64,000 bases of DNA from Symbiodinium natans. Taxonomy: Eukaryota > Sar > Dinophyceae > Suessiales > Symbiodiniaceae. The notes beneath the pieces are model-generated. The model searched no databases. It had not been told where the DNA came from and was given only the letters and a program-made list of their open reading frames with translations. Shown in pieces: positions 61,136 through 64,000 of this stretch. Each line of letters begins with the position of its first letter. Positions within the stretch are counted from its first letter, which is position 1. The stretch covers positions 246,868-310,867 of the forward strand of contig CAJNDS010001535.1 of assembly GCA_905221605.1 (NCBI GenBank). Direction: 5' to 3'. A program made the position numbers and the translations under genes.

Positions 61136-61349
61136 TTAACCCCAATTATGCCGGCGTAGACCCCAAACAGTGAGGAGGGCCAGAAAAAGCCAAAGAAGGC
61201 CAGAAGAGCCCGACACTCCCGGGACAAAAAGTACAAAAGTTCGTGGGGGGCTGAATTCCTTTGGCGGTCAAAAGACGCCAACCACTGGGGGATTCGGCTT
61301 TGCACGCGTGTGGAACTTGGGGTCAAAAAGGCCCGTGGCCAACCACTGC

Positions 61350-62680
61350 AGGCCTGAAGAGGCCACAGGAGGCCGGAACGGACTTCGCGCGAGACCAACA
61401 GCGGGAGCATCGAAATGCAACGGAATTCGCGCGAAACCACAGCGGCAGCATCGAAACGCAACGGAATTCGCGCGAAACCACAGCGGAAGCATCGAAACCA
61501 AAAGGCCCCGTCCCACCGCGCGCGCCGTTGGCAACCTAAGTGGCCCCCCCAGAAGAGGCCTGAAGAGGCCACGAGAGGCCGGAATTCGCGCGAAACCACA
61601 GCGGGAGCATCGAAATGCAACGGAATTCGCGCGAAGCCACAGCGGCAGCATCGAAACGCAACGGAATTCGCGCGAAACCACAGCGGAAGCATCGAAACCA
61701 AAAGGCCCCGTCCCACCGCGCGCGCCGTTGGCAACCTAAGTGGCATCCCCAGAAGAGGCCTGAAGAGGCCACGAGAGGCCGGAATTCGCGCGAAACCACA
61801 GCGGGAGCATCGAAATGCAACGGAATTCGCGCGAAACCACGGCGGCAGCATCGAAACGCAAAGGAATTCGCGCGAAACCACAGCGGGAGTGTCGAAACCA
61901 AGACCCCGTCCCACCGTGCGCGCCGTTGCGGTCGGCAACCTAAGTGGCACCCCCAGAAGAGGCCTGAAGAGGTCGCGAGAGCCGGAATTCGCGCGAAACC
62001 ACAGCGGGAGCATCGAAACCAAAAGGCCCCGTCCCACCGCGCGCGCCGTTGCGGTCGGCAACCTAAGTGGCCCCCCACAAAAGGCCGAAGAGGCACGAGA
62101 GGCCGGAATTCGCACAACACCACAGCGGGAGCATCGAAATGCAACGGAATTCGCGCGAAACCACAGCGGCAGCATCGAAAAGCAACGGAATTCGCGCGAA
62201 ACCACAGCGGGAGCATCGAAACCAAGGCCCCGTCTCACCGCGCGCGCCGTTGCGGTCGGCAACCTAAGTGGCCCCCCCAGAAGAGGCCTGAAGAGGCCAC
62301 GAGAGGCCGGAATTCGCGCGAAACCACAGCGGGAGCATCGAAGTGCAACGGAATTCGCGCGAAACCACAGCGGCAGCATCGAAACGCAACGGAATTCGCG
62401 CGAAACCACAGCGGGAGCATCGAAACCAAGGCCCCGTCTCACCACGCGCGCCGTTGCGGTCGGCAACCTAAGTGGCCCCCCGAGAAGAGGCCTGAAGAGG
62501 CCACGAGAGGCCGGAATTCGCGCGAAACCACAGGGGGAGCATCGAAATGCAACGGAATTCGCGCGAAACCACAGCGGCAGCATCGAAAAGCAACGGAATT
62601 CGCGCGAAACCACAGCGGGAGCGTCGAAACCAAGGCCCCGTCCCACCGCCGCGCGCGCGGTTGCGGTCAGCAACCAATTC
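61350..62680. repeat. GC-rich satellite: 41-bp subrepeats in ~200-bp higher-order units
   Basis: The subrepeat contains GGAATTCGCGCGAAACCACA followed by GCGGNAGCATCGAAANGCAAC (41 bp). Usually three or four subrepeats are followed by an about 80-bp linker (GGCCCCGTCCCACCGCGCGC ... AACCTAAGTGGCC ... AGAAGAGGCCTGAAGAGGCC). Unit starts fall at about 61351, 61551, 61751, 61955, 62077 (short unit), 62279 and 62483. Two frames on plus and one on minus stay open through most of the array; these are treated as repeat artefacts. Sequence 61150-61350 is a related but diverged edge. Confidence 0.95.
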
Positions 62681-62746
62681 CTTTAGGCTTTCGGACCGAG
62701 ACTAGAAAGGCAGGACCCCCAGCCCTCACACTCGCGCCACGTAGGG

Positions 62747-63697
62747 ATGGGGGAAAGATCGCGCTCACCAGCACATGCACTACAAGCACAGAATCAGAAG
62801 CAGGAACCTGAGGAGGACGATGCCACTATAGCTGCAACAACAACAGTGGCACTCACGAAGGCAGACTATGACACGCTGAAGGCCACAGTTTTGAAGCAGG
62901 ATGCCAGATTGAACACTGTCGAGTGGAAATCCGCGAAAACAGCGTCACTTCTGCATAGAGACCAAGAACTTGAGGCGTCAAAACAGCTGCTCCTCATGGG
63001 ATGGCCGACCGGCATGAGCGAACAAGACCGTGACAGAGAAATCCGTAGCATGGCACAGTACTATGGGGTAGTGGACAAGTTGCAGGGCACCACCACGCTG
63101 AAGAACAAGCAAGGACTTGGCCACTTCACCATTGTGCACATGTGGGACAAAGACGCGCGTAACACCTTCCTGCACCAAGTCAAGAACGACCCGCATAAGC
63201 TCAAGGGCAGCACCATCGTAGGAAGACCGCAGATACCCCGCTACCGCCGTGAACAAGATGCTCCCATGAAGTGCGCCATGAAGGCACTGGCGACCATCTA
63301 TGGCGGCAACCCCAAATTCCGACCAACCTGGGAACTGCAGGCCCTATGGCATGAAACCGAATGGGTACTAGCAGTTGCTACGGACGCAAGCGATGCAACC
63401 AAAGTGACAATCTTCGTCCCCGATGACAAGAAAGAGGAGTTTGGGAATCAGTTTGCGGAGGATTGGCCGACATGGCAAAATCGGGGCAACCAGACGGAAG
63501 GCAGTCCACAAAAATACCTTCGCATCACCATTGCCGCCTTCACCGAGGAAAATTTGCAGGAGCTGAACGACCGCTACGCAACTATGAGCACGCGCTCCCG
63601 CAGCTCCAAAGCCTCGGACGACGTTGACATGACGACGGCTGAAGAGGAGTCCGGTTCCCGCTACCCCGCCAAAGGCAGGGGAAAGCGCTCGTCTTGA
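62747..63697 (+). CDS. Hypothetical protein, possible LINE ORF1
   Basis: 316 codons from ATG at 62747 to TGA at 63697, intact. N-terminus RSRSPAH and an acidic stretch, a helical/coiled segment (LTKADYDTLKATVLKQDARL), then a region that could fold as an RRM-like domain (LLLMGWPTGMSEQDRDREIR, LGHFTIVHMWDKDARNTFLH). A second globular part follows (WELQALWHETEWVLAVATDA), and the tail is Ser/Arg/Lys-rich (RYPAKGRGKRSS). This layout, coiled coil then RRM-like then basic tail, is seen in ORF1 proteins of some LINEs. RT would be expected beyond the right edge but is not visible, so the call is tentative. Confidence 0.45.
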   Translation: MGERSRSPAHALQAQNQKQEPEEDDATIAATTTVALTKADYDTLKATVLKQDARLNTVEWKSAKTASLLHRDQELEASKQLLLMGWPTGMSEQDRDREIRSMAQYYGVVDKLQGTTTLKNKQGLGHFTIVHMWDKDARNTFLHQVKNDPHKLKGSTIVGRPQIPRYRREQDAPMKCAMKALATIYGGNPKFRPTWELQALWHETEWVLAVATDASDATKVTIFVPDDKKEEFGNQFAEDWPTWQNRGNQTEGSPQKYLRITIAAFTEENLQELNDRYATMSTRSRSSKASDDVDMTTAEEESGSRYPAKGRGKRSS

Positions 63698-64000
63698 ATT
63701 GTACATAGCGGCACGCGTACTCTGCGCAGTACAACCGCAGACCGTAATAAACACTCACCTCGCGCAAATTCTTCACATACGACCACTTCTTGCACGACCA
63801 TTACTTACTCACACCTGCCAATGCGCCGCCCAGCAGGCAAGCCGGGCACACCGCGAAGCAAATCTTTAAAGAAGAAGCGTTTCACGACCATTTTTGACGA
63901 CCATGTTGTATGCAATAATCACACAAATTCAAAGCTTCAGCGGCTACAGAGACACACTCGGTCAGCAAAAAAGAGAGGTAGGAGGTCTACACTTGCAACC
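63698..64000 (+). other. Downstream leader, no complete gene
   Basis: AATAAA-like TAATAAACA near 63745, then unique sequence with repeated CACGACCA/ACGACCATT phrases. A frame beginning at the ATG of GACCATGTTG (about 63902) is open to the window edge and too short to identify. Confidence 0.4.

Noticed and set aside
61114-62811. Large proteins of 519, 423 and 398 codons
   Set aside because: All lie in the satellite array, overlap each other on both strands and repeat the same peptide; they are best explained as repeats lacking stops.
1-64000. tRNA, rRNA, 5S or spliced-leader RNA genes
   Set aside because: No cloverleaf, conserved rRNA stretch or full spliced-leader sequence was found on reading; only the 12-nt leader-like match in the LTRs.

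Overview
The window looks like nuclear DNA of a dinoflagellate, probably Symbiodiniaceae-like. The evidence is plant/alga-type telomere-like repeats (TTTAGGG) scattered through the interior, very short exons that join in phase only if GC-AG as well as GT-AG introns are allowed, Gly/Lys-rich proteins, Ty1/copia and tyrosine-recombinase retroelements with base-modification-like domains, and a 12-nt match to the 3' end of the dinoflagellate spliced leader inside an LTR. No prokaryotic operon, rRNA, tRNA or CRISPR array was seen.

Region 1 (about 0.2-20.8 kb) first looks like scrambled telomere: CCCTAAA and TTTAGGG tracts alternate with about 60-150 bp unique GC-rich islands. The order is consistently C-rich tract, island, G-rich tract. 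Read on the minus strand, the islands behave as exons and the repeat tracts lie at both ends of the introns. Six islands (13.6 to 6.9 kb) join in phase into the last 100 residues of a cold-shock-domain-like protein. Other islands encode Gly/Lys-rich or unassigned peptides. Three families of about 100-150 bp palindromic MITE-like elements lie in the same introns.

Region 2 (about 22.4-39.8 kb) is a frame-broken superfamily 1 helicase-like gene on the plus strand. It is split by a minus-strand Ty1/copia element at 24,809-35,028 with 553-bp LTRs that differ at one seen position, a CTCCT target duplication, a PBS and a PPT. Its Pol carries a methyltransferase-like extension after RNase H.

Region 3 (about 41.1-58.4 kb) is a truncated plus-strand copia element (Gag-PR, extra ORF, integrase). 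Its extra ORF is interrupted by a tyrosine-recombinase retroelement at 43,489-54,631. That element has split direct repeats (A1 ... B1-A2 ... B2) and encodes a tyrosine recombinase, a CCCH Gag-like protein, a 2OG-Fe(II) dioxygenase-like domain, a DNA methyltransferase-like domain, RT and RNase H. A 62-bp tandem array containing perfect 8-bp-arm hairpins separates the recombinase from Gag. Both copia elements carry an extra proline-rich ORF at the same place, between protease and integrase, flanked by spacers of short reiterated motifs.

Region 4 (58.4-64 kb) holds a broken J-domain gene, again between a C-rich and a G-rich telomere-like tract, a MITE, an AT-rich field of AATAGGAA-type repeats, a GC-rich satellite built of 41-bp subrepeats in about 200-bp units, and an intact 316-codon ORF that may be LINE ORF1.

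Most coding regions carry frameshifts or stops. Functions given are for the families; activity of these copies is doubtful except possibly for the copia element at 24.8-35.0 kb.
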